A program made the translations under genes and the position numbers. Shown in pieces: positions 25,424 through 39,280 of a stretch of 64,000 bases of DNA. Position 1 is the first letter of the stretch; every line of letters starts with the position of its first letter. The stretch spans positions 186,001 to 250,000 of the forward strand of contig CAJNOP010000190.1 of NCBI GenBank assembly GCA_905250075.1, given 5' to 3'. The notes under the pieces were generated by a model. The model saw nothing but the letters and a program-made list of their open reading frames with translations, was not told where the DNA came from and searched no databases. Origin of the DNA: Rotaria sp. Silwood1. Its lineage: Eukaryota > Rotifera > Eurotatoria > Philodinida > Philodinidae.

Positions 25424-28013
25424 AACACTTAATTGTATAGCTGAAATAAATTTATTTGATCTCTACAAAAACATAAATATATTCATCAATTCAAAAGTTC
25501 CATATTGATTTAATGAATGTTCATTCGAGCATTCTTCGTTGAAAAGAAAAAATGTTTTGAATTTTATCATCGTCTCATTTTTTTCTTTTATATTCTTACA
25601 ATCATTTTCTTTCTTACGTTTTCTCCTTCATCGTGATTTTTTTTTCTCATCACTACATCGCTTGACGTCAATGCCATGAAAAGCATGTAGGACGAGAGAG
25701 AGAGAACGTCGCAATAAAACGCTGTCGAATACGTGCTCATACAATGAAGTAATGACGTGAATACTAGAAAAAATCGCCCAATTTTTACTCATCGTTTGAT
25801 AAAATAGAATGAATGAGTAATGTTCCCGTTTGTCATCTGACAATGTGTGATTTTACATACTAAAATTTCCGGCAGCGTTCGACTTGCCACTGTGCTATTG
25901 CGCCATCTACAAAAGATAATTCAATGGGCAGAAGATACAAACGAGGTTAAAAAAAAATGGAATGTTCTTTTCAGTTGTCAACTATTGCTGAAAAAACGCT
26001 AATGAGAGTAAAAGAAGAAAACTAGGAACGATATTCTTTTATGCGTCTTTCAATGACTATTAACGGAGAGAATCCGGTTCTTCATAAGAAGCGTGAGAAA
26101 ATAAAGCATCATGTTTTTTTTGATTAATAGATAGAAATTCAAAAGTTATCTTGAAAAACTTGACAACAGCTTTCCAACAAATATCATTTTCCGATACAAA
26201 GCAGGTGACAAATTAGAAATTCAGCGACGCATGATAGTCAACTGTCCTCGAGTGATTTTGTAATTCGTGTTTCGCAAATGTTGATACATACAAATTGATA
26301 GATTAGTGGAAAGAAATCTTATGATTGTTTATTCATCGATGTTGACTTTTTACAACCATGCTTCTGCTTATTTCTTTACTCAAATAGTACAGTTAATAGT
26401 TGAATGCACTCATCAGAATTACATGTCGCAATAAAGAATAGTTATGAGTTCATGAATGAAATCTTTTTGGATGTTAAGAACACCTTCTTACAAATACTAA
26501 TAATGAAAGCCATATTTTGTAGACAGATCGTTTGCACGATGCTACTCTCACATTAGAGCGTGATTGAAGTATGTGAAAAATAGTCTGTTGACGATCATGT
26601 AAAACTACCCATGTCATTAAAATCACAGGAAAATGAGTGATTTTATCACAATTTATAAGGCCAACTGATTGTGAGATTATATCGCTATTGATCTACGACG
26701 TTTTTAAAAAACCAATGAATGAATAGCAATAGTTAATGTTTCATGAAAGAAGGTCTAAGGAGTTACGGCAAAGATACGCTAGGATTTTAAGAGATTGCCT
26801 TAAAGGAATCTCGGACGAAAATTATGATTATTGAAAGTTTTTATATACGTCGTTGTTAATTCTTGTATTAGCAACAGCTTCTCATAAGTGAGAGGACTCC
26901 ATTGTTTTCCTCTCTCCCTAACTATAAAAATTTAGTTCGTTTTTTTTTTTCATTTATACTTATCGATGAAACTATAGTTGATATTAATTGAAATATAACA
27001 AAAATGTAATTCATGTTGTAAAATCATACTTACTATTCAAATTTATGTTGCAATTATTTAAAAAAAAGAAAAAATATACTTTATTTTATAATTTAATACT
27101 TACGAATGAGTCTGTTACTGCAAGTAATCTAAATAAAAAAGATCATAATTTAACTTATGAAATAAAACTTAGGGATGAAATTTTTGTTGAAATGAGTCTC
27201 ATTAAGAAACAAAATAATATACTTCTGAGAATAGTAGTTATCGTTGAAATTGTTCTTGACAGTGATCTAAATAATAATCATACAATTTCTTAAAATAATA
27301 TACTTACCATTGAACTTATTATGGATAAAATTATTTCTCTGATGAAATATGATAGATTATACAAAAACTGAATAATCCAACAGTAAATAATCAGTTCGAA
27401 GTTTCTATCAAATACCATGCTACGCAAATTACTGAAAATATTTTTTAAGCTAAAACTATCAAAATTTGGTTAGTTTTGTTTTCAAACATGAAAAATTACG
27501 AACTATGTTTAAGTATAACGATTCTTATGCCATAAGTTTTCAAGTATCGTGATAAATCGCTGGCTTTTTTTCGCTCAAATCGTGAATAAGTATCAAAGCG
27601 TGCACAAATATTTTCATGACATGATTACGTACCTATGTGTTTTCGTTTCCTGCAGTTAATACACATCATGTTGAATTAAGCAAATCTTTGTATATTGAAA
27701 GAAGTGTATGGGATTCACTAAGTGCTGACTCTCTGTTTAAATAATCCTTTCAATATTTACATAGTTCTCACTATTACTAGAAACTTAAGAGAGGGTATGA
27801 ACATAGAATAAAATTTTTTTTCTTTGCAAGAATTGTGGGAACAAAATCTATGTGGGTTCTTATTCTGGCCTTTATTGAAAGAGGATTTTATTAATCGTAA
27901 AAAGAGAACAAAAGGATTCGGTTAAGAGCATATTCGTTATCTTGCTCGGATGTGTTACAAGGTATTAGTAATGATATTTACACTATCAAATCTATACGTA
28001 GGTATTAAGAAAG
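25424..28013. other. Gene-free interval, stomatin to long-TIR element
   Basis: AT-rich sequence including the stomatin promoter side. A 101-codon plus-strand ORF at 26988-27293 is low-complexity (Lys/Asn/Ile-rich) without a domain. A GA dinucleotide run lies near 25695. Nothing else is recognised. Confidence 0.5.
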
Positions 28014-28781
28014 CACCCATGAGGCTACTGTCTACATAGGCATACGAAAAATTTTATAGTCTTGTCTTTCTATTATGAAACAAAACATTACAAATAACAA
28101 TCTATAAATATAATTCACCAGCATTTTCTACCTTATTGTTCAATAGTTATAACACTGACCATATTAATAAATAACAATAAACTATACAAAGTCTTGTAAT
28201 TTTTCAATCTCACGATGTTTGTTCGAGATGTTTGCTAGTATACCTCAGTTAATCTTCTATCATAATAACTCAAATGAGAGAATAAAGTATATGCTCTATC
28301 AATATTTACATATTTAGCTGCTTTTTCGAACAATTTCGAAGTTGGTAAGTTTATCGACCTGAATTCAAGAGTAATAGTTTTAAGAAATGTTTTTCATTGT
28401 ATTTTGATTAAAAAAGTCTCACAAGAGAGAGTCATGAGCAAACTGATAGTAGACTATTCAAGCATAAAGAAAACTGAGACGATTCGTATATAACTCTTTG
28501 CAAAGAAAAGATGTACTTGACATATAATTCTTTGACTTAGAATGATCCTCTGAGGCAATTTTTCGCTTTATTTTTTACTGTTTTACAAAATAATTCGATA
28601 TGAAATCAAAGCTAACTAGAAAGTGAATATCTCCAATATAATAAAAGTTGATGATTATAAGACTTAATCTGAATATTGAAAAGAAATCTTGCTCAATAAT
28701 GAACATAGTCTTAATGGTATCAAATTTATTGACTAGCGAACTTAAAGAAATATACTTCACCGTTATTTAAATCGATTAGAT
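28014..28781 (+). repeat. Left terminal inverted repeat
   Basis: This is the reverse complement of 33077-33842. It contains characteristic blocks such as CAATAAACTATACAAAGTC and GGTAAGTTTATCGACCTGAA that are conserved in both arms. Confidence 0.85.
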
Positions 28782-29399
28782 GCAATAATTCTGTAGTGCT
28801 GCAGGAATTTTGAAGAACTTATTAGATAGTCGATAGTACCGACAAATTTTTTCTGAGACATATTTGACGTTTTGAATGTGAGAATCATATTGACATCACT
28901 GAAAAATGGTCTCTCTTAAAAGAAGTTGAAATATATACAATGAATAATTTTTTTGTCTTTTACTAATCAACAGTGAAAAATAACTTCTGATTTGGAATAT
29001 TATAAGTTGGAGATAAGATTGAATTTGCAGTTTGCATGTATCATCAGTATTTTCATCTCCTAAAAATAAAAAATAGGAGTAGTTATTTTGCTAGGACAAG
29101 AATATTGATTTTACGGTAGAAACAGCATATAATTTCTAATTTTGATCATTTATCTCTCATTTATTATATTCGTTCTTCAGGCGATCAATCTGGTTCTTGA
29201 GTGAATAGTTTTCTTTGCTCAAAGTAAAACAATACATCATTGATGAAGTGGACTTCTGTTAGAACCATTTGTTGATGAATTTGATATGATAGTTGAAACA
29301 TTTTTTAAGATGTGACGGATCAATAATTAACATGTTCAAGTTTATTTTTGTTTATATTAGCTGTATAATCTATAATCGATCGCCAGCTGCATTTCAATT

Positions 29400-31750
29400 T
29401 CAACAAAGAAACTAATAGTGCTTTTGATTCCAGACTATTGTGGCTTGCGCAGCTTGTCACTGAACACTTCATTTTGCGTTAATGGGCAAGTCAGTACAGA
29501 AAGATACTGAGTAGACTTCGCAGCAGTAATAAATTTTATACTGTTTGTACAATCATAATTTGCGCCTATGTGTATTGTCGGATTTTGCTTTTAATACTGC
29601 AGCTATTCTATCACATGTGCCTTTTCTGATTGTGGCTCGAAAAAGACTGTGCGACGAATAAAAGTTCTTGAATTTTGATTACGGTGTTGGACAACAAAAA
29701 ATTTTAATGCATCCTGGTACATTCGCCGTTAACAGGTGCCGAGTAAACTATCTGTGGCTTATAATTTTTCATTTTTGTGTCACTTAAAGATTTTTTTCTA
29801 ACACACTAATTACCGTTGGCTCATCTTGAGTACATTGATCAAACATGTGGCAAAACGTACGATGTTTCGAACACATACTTTAATCATTTCATCAAAACCA
29901 AGAAGAATAATGACTTTTAATAGACCACCTTGTGTATACCTAATTATATTGTATGATAGGTTTTGTCAATTTTGAGTTATGATAACAATGAGAAGAAGTA
30001 CTGATCATTTTATTAGAGTACTCTAAAAAAAGCATGAAAATTTCTTATTCATATTTATCTTTACTTGTAGGGTGTTTTTGAGAAAAACATAAATGCGTAA
30101 TATACACAAAATTTGGTTGTTCGGTGAAAAGTTACATTCTCAATCTTACGTATAGTGCCGAGGCGACTCACAATACTAAATAGAACTAGATTAATAAAAT
30201 TTTACATACCTGATATTACTCTTAGTGTGTTCCATTAATAAATCACAAATTTGTCGATATAGATGAATATTTTAAAGGAATAACCTGAGTCAAATGCCAC
30301 GACAGACCTTTTTTACCGAACCAAGTTGTTTGTGTTTCTGGTTCCCTTGTTGATAATCACTTCATGATTCAGTCAACTATTAAAAATATACCATTCTCAT
30401 TGATATCATGAAGAACTAATTCCATAGACTTGTCATAATGCACTGATCGAAGTTGCTGCTCTTTCATCTACTTTTAAAGAAAAAGATAGATATCATTCAA
30501 AGACGATTCAAGGAGAACACAATCCGAACACCTATAACAGGATAACAACATATAGATAAGAAGAATGTTTTCAATTGAAAATTACTTCTTGTCATGCTCA
30601 TGAGTACTTTCCGCTTTCCAAGAATGATTTCTTAGGCTTCGATTGTTAAAGAATATCGAGAACAATGGACTAGCATGACAAGCATGAAAGATGTACATTT
30701 TGTCGGATGATTTGAAAGCATTATGTGATTAATGTAATGCTTTTTTTTAGTTTGGCAATCTTTTTTATGAAATGCCTGTAAGTCAATGACATATTAAGAA
30801 TTCTAATGAGTAATTCACTTACCAAAACAAATTTATTTTTCTCAAAGTTTAGATAAGTTGTCAAAAGCACTTGACATGTTAGATAGTATGTTGCTAATAT
30901 CAGTTGACCACTTTTGTGAGAAGATATGTTAATGACTATGGATCAAAAATCAGATTGAATTACACATTGGTTAAAAGATAGTATTTTTGGTTTCAAAGCA
31001 CGATACCTTGCCTTGTTCGATAATTTGGCGGGTGATAAAATTATGCGTTGCATTAGAAATTTCCTGTTTCTTGATTGAATGTGTTAATGTTTTTATGCCA
31101 TATAAAACATAAAATGATATAGAAAATGAGAGCATAAAATCAATAAAGTGTTCGATTTGGTGATCAAAAAATTGTTACGATAAGTATAAACAGGATTCCT
31201 ACATCCTTTAACACAAAACTTCAGTAGCAAGCATTGCTCAAAGAAAACCAGAAATCTTACCAACATAATAGTATTCCTTTTGGCAGCTTTCATTCTGTTG
31301 CAAAGACCAATGACTAGTTCTACTTCATGCATCACTTAAGACATCTGTAGATACTTTGAAGTTACTTGAACATGGTGAAATTAAAAGTATTCAGATCTAA
31401 ATAAATATAGAGCGCACTCATGCTTAACAGCACAATCATTTTCGATTTTTCTATTTATTTATCAATAAGTCTGTTCTCTGCATCTTGAATCGTTGGATAT
31501 CAGAGTTTTAATAACATCATGAGGCAATTTCGTCAAACCACAGGACAAATTGTTGTTTTTGAAACAAGGGAATGAAAATCAAAGCCAAGTTAACCTTCAT
31601 AGAACAAACTATGTATGACCGAATTTTTTCAAGTTTTTCTATTTGTTTAAGAATGAGATGTATTCCATTCTTTTGATAAATCCATAATATCAACTTAATG
31701 AGGAGAAGTAGATGTGGTTGTTTGGATGTGAAAAAAGTTGTAATCATATA
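29400..31750 (-). pseudogene. Remnant of a transposase-like ORF inside the long-TIR element
   Basis: Reading the minus strand from 31750 downward, several protein-like stretches occur in the expected order but in shifting frames with stops. The first is a Cys-containing zinc-finger-like piece (FCVKGCRNPVYTYRNNF, about 31170-31245). Next is QLRSVHYDKSMELVLHDI running into VD*IMK*LSTREPETQ and TTWFGKKGLSWHLTQV (about 30470-30280, one frame, two TGA stops). Then come DQCTQDEPTVISVLEKNL (29848-29787) and KGTCDRIAAVLKAKS (29625-29580). From memory the order (D.AMKFL, WFGKRG.SWH, acidic middle, G.CDR) resembles a family of large uncharacterised metazoan proteins; I cannot name a transposon superfamily. 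The first acidic residue of a possible DDE triad would be the D of VD*IMK. Multiple stops and frameshifts mean it is dead. Confidence 0.5.
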
Positions 31751-33076
31751 TTCACACTAGTAGAATTAAAGATTTAGTGGCATTTTTCAGCAACTTTAGA
31801 TACTCACCAAATTGTAAACAATCTTCCTTTCCGTTATCTTTTTGGCTCCATCACCTAATTCTATTCTATAATAATTGTAATTCAAAGTATTGTGCTTTCT
31901 TCTACAAACACTACTCCAAATGACTAATGATAAGATTTTTGCAATTAATCGCAATCCATCATGATGTAATGAGACAGACTTTGTTTTTAATTAACCATAT
32001 ACATTAGAATATTTCGTTTCCTTTCTGATTAACCAAAAGCGATAGTGCTCCGAACAAATGTAATGCTGTTGTAAATGTCGTGATTTTATACTAAAATGTC
32101 TAGTAATGAATAGAAAATGTTCAAGATCAAAACTACATGATCAAAAACGAAAACTTGTTTAGTCTAGTGGTGGGTCAAAATTAGTACGGTGGCTTTTACA
32201 AAGAATCTCAAAAATAATCACTGGATGCAATAATAAATGGTTTGTGTCACGCATTACTTCCAGCCGTTTGGAGCTGAGAATATGCGAAAACTCTACATCA
32301 TTTCAATTTTTATCTATCATATGCTAATTGAAATTGTTAGACGATGATCGAACGATACTAATTCAACAAAAAATAACGTAGTAACCACTTGCGAAAACAC
32401 TAGTGACTTACATGTAAATACTAATGATTATCAGCTAGTTCTTGTTCCCAAAAAAGCATATAAGACGTTTTACTTCGGAGTGTCATTAGATGCTTTCTTC
32501 AAGAAGAACTATCACTTTCTGCATCATGCTTTTATGGATGCATGCGATTAACTACTTTGGCTGTAAAAGAAAGTTATTTTATTTAACTAATCAAAAAAGA
32601 ACATGTAAAGTATGCATATATATAAAGTGAAACAGAGACAAAGAATGTGAAACGTTCAAACAGAGAAAAATGAAAGGACACGGCAAGAGAGTGAAAAAGA
32701 ACGAATAAAAAGGCATGCCACGACACAACAATTTAAAGAAACTATTACAAAGGCAACTGACAGAGTAAGATCTATCGAAAACAGAAGTAATGGGAGAGAT
32801 GTGGGAGCGAGAGAAAAAGAGAAGAGAATAGACAAAAAAAAGCAGTATTTCTCTCTACTATTACCCTATTCCATAGACGACTGACAACAGATGGTTCTGG
32901 AACAGAAACTATGCATGGTGTCTCAAGATACATGTATTAGATGACCCTTCACGATGAACCAACTGTTAAGCTTCTTAAACATAACGATGGAATGAAGTAA
33001 CAAAAACGAGATTTCTCATGTTTTCATATATGCCTGAGCTCTTTAATGTTCGTTTTATATTGAAAAATCAAATTAT

Positions 33077-33842
33077 CTAATCTATTGAAATAACGGTGAA
33101 GTATATTTATTTAAGTTCGCTAGTCAATAAATTTGATACCATTAAGACTATGTTCATTATTGAGCAAGATTTCTTTTCAATATTCAGATTAAGTCTTATA
33201 ATCATCAACTTTTATTATATTGGAGATATTCACTTTCTAGTTAGCTTTGATTTCATATCGAATTATTTTGTAAAACAGCAAAAATAAAGCGAAAAATTGC
33301 CTCAGAGGACCATTCTAAGTCAAAGAATTATATGTCAAGTACATCTTTTCTTTGTAAAGAGTTATATACGAATCGTCTCAGTTTTCTTTATGCTTGAATA
33401 GTCTACTATCAGTTTTCTCATGACTCTCTATTGTGAGACTTTTTTAATCAAAATACAATGAAAAACATTTCTTAATACTATTACACTTGAATTCAGGTCG
33501 ATAAACTTACCAACTTCGAAGTTGTTCGAGAAAGCAGCTGAATATATAAATATTGATAGAGCATATACTTTATTCTCTCATTTGAGTTATTATGATAGAA
33601 GATTGACTGAGGTATACTAGCAAACATCTCGAACAAACACCGTAAGATTGAAAAATTACAAGACTTTGTATAGTTTATTGTTATTTATTAACATAGTCAG
33701 CGTCATAACTTTTGAACAAAAAGGTAGAAAACGCTAATAAATTGAATTTATAGATTGTTATTTATAATGCTTTGTTTCATAATAGAAAGACAAGACTATA
33801 AAATGTTTCATATGTCTATGTAGATCATAGCCTCATAGGTGG
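33077..33842 (-). repeat. Right terminal inverted repeat
   Basis: Inverted partner of 28014-28781. The outer end is AGCCTCATAGGTGG at 33829-33842; the inner end is near CTAATCTATTGAAATAACGG. Confidence 0.85.
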
Positions 33843-34006
33843 TGTCTGATTTTGAATTCACACAAAAATTAAAGAAAACTGGATATTTCGTATAATATAT
33901 AAATTTTTAAAACATTTCGAAGTCATTTCATTGTTGTTAATTTATTTCAAAAAAAAATACTATATAAGAAAAAAGAAAAAAAAGTTTGCTTATACTCGTA
34001 TATAAT

Positions 34007-34279
34007 TCATGACATTTGGCCTCGATAGATGCTTGCCATGAACGTCATATATTCATCATAACTAACTCGTCCATCTTGATTATAGTCCATTTTTGCTAAA
34101 ACACGTTGAACTTCAAAATCACTAACAGGAATGCCAGAACGTAGAAGAGATTGACGCAACTCACTACCAGTTATATAACCATTATGATTTGTATCAATTT
34201 GATGAAATGCTGCTTGAATTTCAAACAATTGATCGGCATCAAGACCATAAATATTTGTTCCATCACCAACGCGAAACAT
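34007..34279 (-). CDS. Two-EF-hand calmodulin-like protein
   Basis: A single-exon ORF of 90 codons; ATG at 34277-34279, preceded by A-rich leader. It contains a pair of canonical 12-residue Ca-binding loops: DTNHNGYITGSE (29-40) and DYNQDGRVSYDE (65-76). Both have D at 1, N/D at 3 and 5, G at 6, a hydrophobic residue at 8 and E at 12. The linker and helices (LRQSLLRSGIPVSDFEVQRVLAKM) resemble one lobe of calmodulin or troponin C. It is therefore half-size, either a one-lobe Ca sensor or the last exon of a larger EF-hand gene; no upstream exon was found. It lies 165 bp right of the long-TIR element and is presumably cytosolic. Confidence 0.82.
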   Translation of the reverse strand: MFRVGDGTNIYGLDADQLFEIQAAFHQIDTNHNGYITGSELRQSLLRSGIPVSDFEVQRVLAKMDYNQDGRVSYDEYMTFMASIYRGQMS

Positions 34280-37200
34280 CAGTTTTTTTAAGTAGTATTT
34301 TCGTATCTTTACAGTGTAGTATTTGTATTAGCTTGTCTATACGATATTGTAAATGCGTAATATACAAACACCTTAGTCATTTATATAATGATTCATAAAA
34401 AGGGAAAGAAAACATTTACCTATCTTATATCGACATATAGCGTCATCGTAATTTATCGAATTTAATTTATTTCTTATATCAATAATTGTCAAGGGATATT
34501 TCTTGTGTATTTCTCGTTCTGTTTGTTATAATTTGTCGCCATTAAGTTTACCATATCTTACCATCAATAGAGTAAAATTTGATTGATTAAATAACTGTGA
34601 AACAATATAATGAATATATGTTTATTCCAACAAACAGACAAAATAATTTTTTCTACGGATTCTATCTATTCTTTGATCTTTTCCAATTGAAAATATCAAA
34701 AGAAAAAGAAAAAAAAATGGCATTAGTTTTTGGTTGTTACATTACTTTAAACAAAATAAATTATTGTTAATCTATAAATATTATTAAATCTTTGTGATTC
34801 ATGGTAAAAAGCTCAATTGACGCTATTCAAGGATTGCATTGATCGTATGATTTGTTTTTGACATCTATATTGACTACTATTTCTCGTTTTTTGTTATTTT
34901 CTTGTGAAATTGGAATTAAACAATCATACTTCCAATTGCTTAGTTAGTTATTCTGATGTATGAATTCCCTTTTTGACAGTCTTTTGTCAATATTAATCAT
35001 TCACCATTATCATATATTCTCGCGTTTTTCTTACTTAGTCATACAAGTTTCTAGTGACAAAAAACGCTGCATAACTCATGCATTTTTTCCTTCAATAAAC
35101 AAAAAACAAACAACGTGATTGATAATGCTCCATCACTAAAATAGATAATTTCATATCATAGGCATAGAAAACCTTGATGCTTCATTACATACACATGTCT
35201 GCGTCAATAAAAAAAAATGTAATGAGTGAAGTAAAAAACGGGTACAAACAACCAATAGGAATAAACAAAAAACAAAAAAATATTTCGAGGTAAAATAAAG
35301 TCGAAAGTAAATTTTCCAAGTTCACCATCTTTTTTTTTCACTCATTGGCTGATAAACTTATGATCAAATCATTTCTAATCACTGTTATCTGATTCAGTTT
35401 AACGAAAAAAATATAGAATTATTTTTTTTGTATACTTTATTTGAATTGCAAATGGAAAGAAAATCAGTATGCAATCACTTTCACTTTCCTATAAACCACG
35501 AGTAAATGTTAAGAATACATGTTTTGTACAAAAAAAACACTATAATTCAAGCTTTTTAAATATGCAAACAAAACAAAGTCGATAAAAATCGTTGATTAAT
35601 ATATAATTCATTGTCAATATCTTGAATGACATAAGAAAAAAATATACTATTTAAAAGAAATATCATGAGATATTTAAAAGCTTTTTATTATGTATGACAA
35701 TCGAAAAAAAAAGCCAATGGTGCCTAATTATTAGTAATATCCTATACTATTCTATGATGACAACATTAAGAAATTAAATAAGAGAAAGCGAAGAATAACA
35801 AGCAATTATCTTCTTCTATTATCTATGTATAACAAGGATACGTCTAGTTTTGATATCATGATTAAAAAAATACTATTATAGCATGATCTTAACAGTTAAG
35901 ATTGATGGTAGTTTAATTATGATTGGTATAGTTCGCTGAAGTTGAAGTAAATTTAAATTAAGTTTATACAGTATACACATGATATATGTTTGATAGTTAT
36001 AAATAGTATAGGTTCATAGTAATAGACGTATTGCAATTAGCCTCAATATATTCGACCTTGTTTGGGATTTTTCATTGTCGACAGTATCAACTTCGAGCAT
36101 ATATCAATAGCCGTATCTCCTGTTGAAATAATAATACAAATCTACTCTTTCATTTGCTAATACCAAATAGTGAAGTCAATCGAAGCAGATTAAAGTATTT
36201 CTGTGAAACTGATAGGTCAATGTCTTTATAGAGAAAATTTAATATAAAAGTTCAAAAAATCCAGACGAATGTATAATGGTGTCATTTATTAGTATAACAA
36301 GAAATTATGTTGGATGACAGAATTTTTTAATTTTCGATATACGTTTGTTCAATAGTGAAGCGTATCAATGGTCGATGTCTGCCTTCAAATTCATATAGCC
36401 TATGATAAATCAAAAATCATACAAGATTCATACATTAATACAAGAGAATAATGATATTGACTGAACTTTCTATTGATATAATATTGAATAGATTGTTGTC
36501 AAAGTTTCATTTACAAAAACGTCTGTTGTATGATTTATTTATGATATTTTTATCTGTTTTGATTCAGTAAATCAGTTTCAATTAAATTCAATCTCTACAA
36601 TAGTATTACAATATTAACTTACGTATGTAAAATACTTAATGAATGCAACTGATGCTTTTAGAATTCTCTTTATCGATACGATGCTGATACAAATTTTTGT
36701 ATTGATTATTAGAGATTTATTTATGTTCAAACAATCTTTTACTTCATTAGTAAACTTTTAGTCTTCTATAAAAAGCCAAATTAAGCAACCTTTATTATAT
36801 TAACATATTGCCGAACTGCGTTTCTGTGAATTGTACTATTTAGTTTCAACGATGATCACTTTGCGAACCATTTCACAATATAAAGAATTAAATGAATCAA
36901 TAATAGCGAAATTTATACTGTCAATATGTAATATAATCACTAATGTAATCATACTAATTGTTACTATATAAATGTATAACGATTTGAATGAGTAGTTTCA
37001 TCGGAATAATAGAATTCCTCGAAACATAAATTACTTCAACTTTTATTACAAACTAATGAATTTGATTGATATAGAACACGGTATTACAACTTGGTTACTC
37101 AAACAGCAACAAGCATAGATAATACTATACATACATGAAAATAAAACTCAATTTATCTATTCTGAGAAACTTACTATTCAAACATAAAATCGACAATAGT

Positions 37201-39280
37201 AATTCACATGTTTTTACTTCTGTATAAAGAACGTGAGACATTTATTCGATTTTTTGAAGATAGAAAGCGAATTTAAAATTCATCGCAAATTTTAATTAAT
37301 TAACTTTTCTCGCCTCATTTTAAACAACAATTGATTCTTGGTACTGAGTAAAAAAAAAACTACTACAAACAATCCTTGCAGTACAACTCATTTTTTTAAT
37401 ATATTCTTTCAAGGCTTTGAAGTGTAACTAAATCACATCGTCTTAGGTTCTCAGATTATAGTTATAAGAAAGCTTTTTTTTTAATGTATAAATAGGACTA
37501 AAGAGAAATAAATCTATTGAGGATATCTATAGTTTGTTAAAACATTTTTAGAAAATCATGTAAATAATCAAATTGCGCAACAGTTGATGTATATGTGACT
37601 TGTATTTACCCAAAAATGCATGCTAGAAAATATCAATAATGCTACCTTGCTTAATGACGTATACTAACATAAACATAGAGATTTCCCGCATTGAAATTCG
37701 ATTGAGTATGGAAAACAATCACACTGTCAGTATGAAACCTGTTGATTTATCTCCTAATTATTTACTCTGTTTCTTGTCTCATTTCGAATTATATCAATTA
37801 ATGTAGTTTTCTTGAAAAAGAGAAGTATTTTGTCATCTGACGAACCATCGTTTTTTTTTATCATCACCAACCATTTACTGCTGCAACTCGAAGAAGAAGA
37901 AGAAGAAGAATATTAACAATAGAAAATTGATTATTAATGCTTGATTAGATAAAATTTTGGTAGACAGGTAAAAACATTGTTAGATAGATTCCTTTGACTT
38001 ATTATAGATGTTTATGAATAGATGTTGAGAATAAATAGACGGTAGGTCAAATGATTATTTATGTTGTTTCTAATTTAGAACAAATGTTTAAAAACAAATT
38101 CATTTATTCATATGGTTCTGTATTTAATACAAAAAAAAAGGAACGGTTAATTTTCTTTTTGTTTCCAGCAACAACAAATCAATGAAAAATTAGCTTAAGA
38201 TTCTTTCTTTGAACTCTACTTCATATGATATTTATCATATCTGATCTTCCAGAGTTGTTTTTCCATAAATACAGATTTAAATCACTACTTGTAATATCAC
38301 ATGCAAAAAAACTTAGATTGATTGTTTGTTTTTCATGTCAATGACATGTTTCATTCTAAAAGAGTAAGTATTCATCGTTCAATACATATTCTTTAACTAT
38401 AAACATAATATCTTCACGTTCATTAATCTTCATTGTCTTCAATCGTATACTGTATATGATAACATCTGCCAGTGACATTTTATACGATCGTCATACTTTT
38501 ATATAAATGAAGGAATGTCAGAGGTGATTTACTTTTTTCTTCATGACAATAGTTACTGATGTTTCGATGATATTTCTGTGTATCACGATAATGCTCGAGT
38601 ACTGAGCAATGACTATTTTCAAATGAAATCTCTCTCTTCTTGGATAAGATCTATATTGAAAAGAAATCGCATAAGAACTTCAGATTACATGAGAAATATA
38701 TGTCCTCTTATATGTTAGTGGTGCTGCTAGCACTTGTCATGAAGTCACGGATATATTGATCAAATTAATCAACAATGTATAATGATTATTGGACAAGTCT
38801 ATACAGTAACATTTTGGCTAAAATCAGACTCCATCGGAAGATTTCACGTAATGACTAGAGTTATGATTTCTTGTAATTTATTCAAAAACACTGAAAATAG
38901 TAAATAAAACTAGTTTTTCTATTGATAGAAATACTAAATGAGATACATAATACGTTGTCCTATTCAATACTAACTACTTGGCTAGTAATCTTGATTTTTC
39001 GTAGATTAACTCTAATTCTAGTTTTGTTGATGATTGTAGAATATATTGCTAAACAATTTTATATACTTATATTTAAAACGTTTGTCATAGTTGTCGCTAT
39101 AATATGCTGATATTTATCTTTGATATATGATTGGTTATTTGATCAGCTTAAGTTTTTTAGCTTGCCAAGTCATCATCTACTATTGGTGTAATAAAGAAAG
39201 GAGAACGAATTTTTGGTTATAGACAATTTTTATTTCTTCTAGATTCATTTCATTTGATAATAGAAAAACAAAATCCAACA
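34280..39280. other. 5-kb interval with no established gene
   Basis: Mostly AT-rich non-coding sequence. Two short minus-strand segments (about 36043-36122 and 36325-36405) read like exons after good acceptor sites and are noted as a finding. A GAA microsatellite lies at about 37889-37909. The OSTC promoter should lie at its right end, where a TTTCTTCTAG acceptor-like site ends 38 nt before the OSTC ATG. Confidence 0.45.
37889..37910 (+). repeat. GAA microsatellite
   Basis: Seven consecutive GAA triplets in non-coding sequence. Confidence 0.85.

Larger units (their letters stand above)
28014..33842. mobile_element. Decayed 5.8-kb DNA transposon with about 767-bp terminal inverted repeats
   Basis: Arms 28014-28781 and 33077-33842 are near-identical reverse complements (visually well over 90 percent, few indels). 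They end in CACC(C/T)ATGAGGCTA at both outer edges. The 4.3-kb interior has a minus-strand decayed reading frame (separate entry). Outside the arms the two flanks do not match, so the homology stops sharply. I read this as a long-TIR class II element whose coding capacity is lost. Identical 60-codon ORFs in the arms (28575-28760 minus, 33096-33287 plus) are simply the repeat read twice, not two genes. Target-site duplications could not be assigned by eye. Confidence 0.65.

Noticed and set aside
28575-28760. 61-codon ORF with a near-identical partner at 33096-33287
   Set aside because: The two are the same stretch of the terminal inverted repeat read in both arms. Composition is low-complexity and no family is recognisable.
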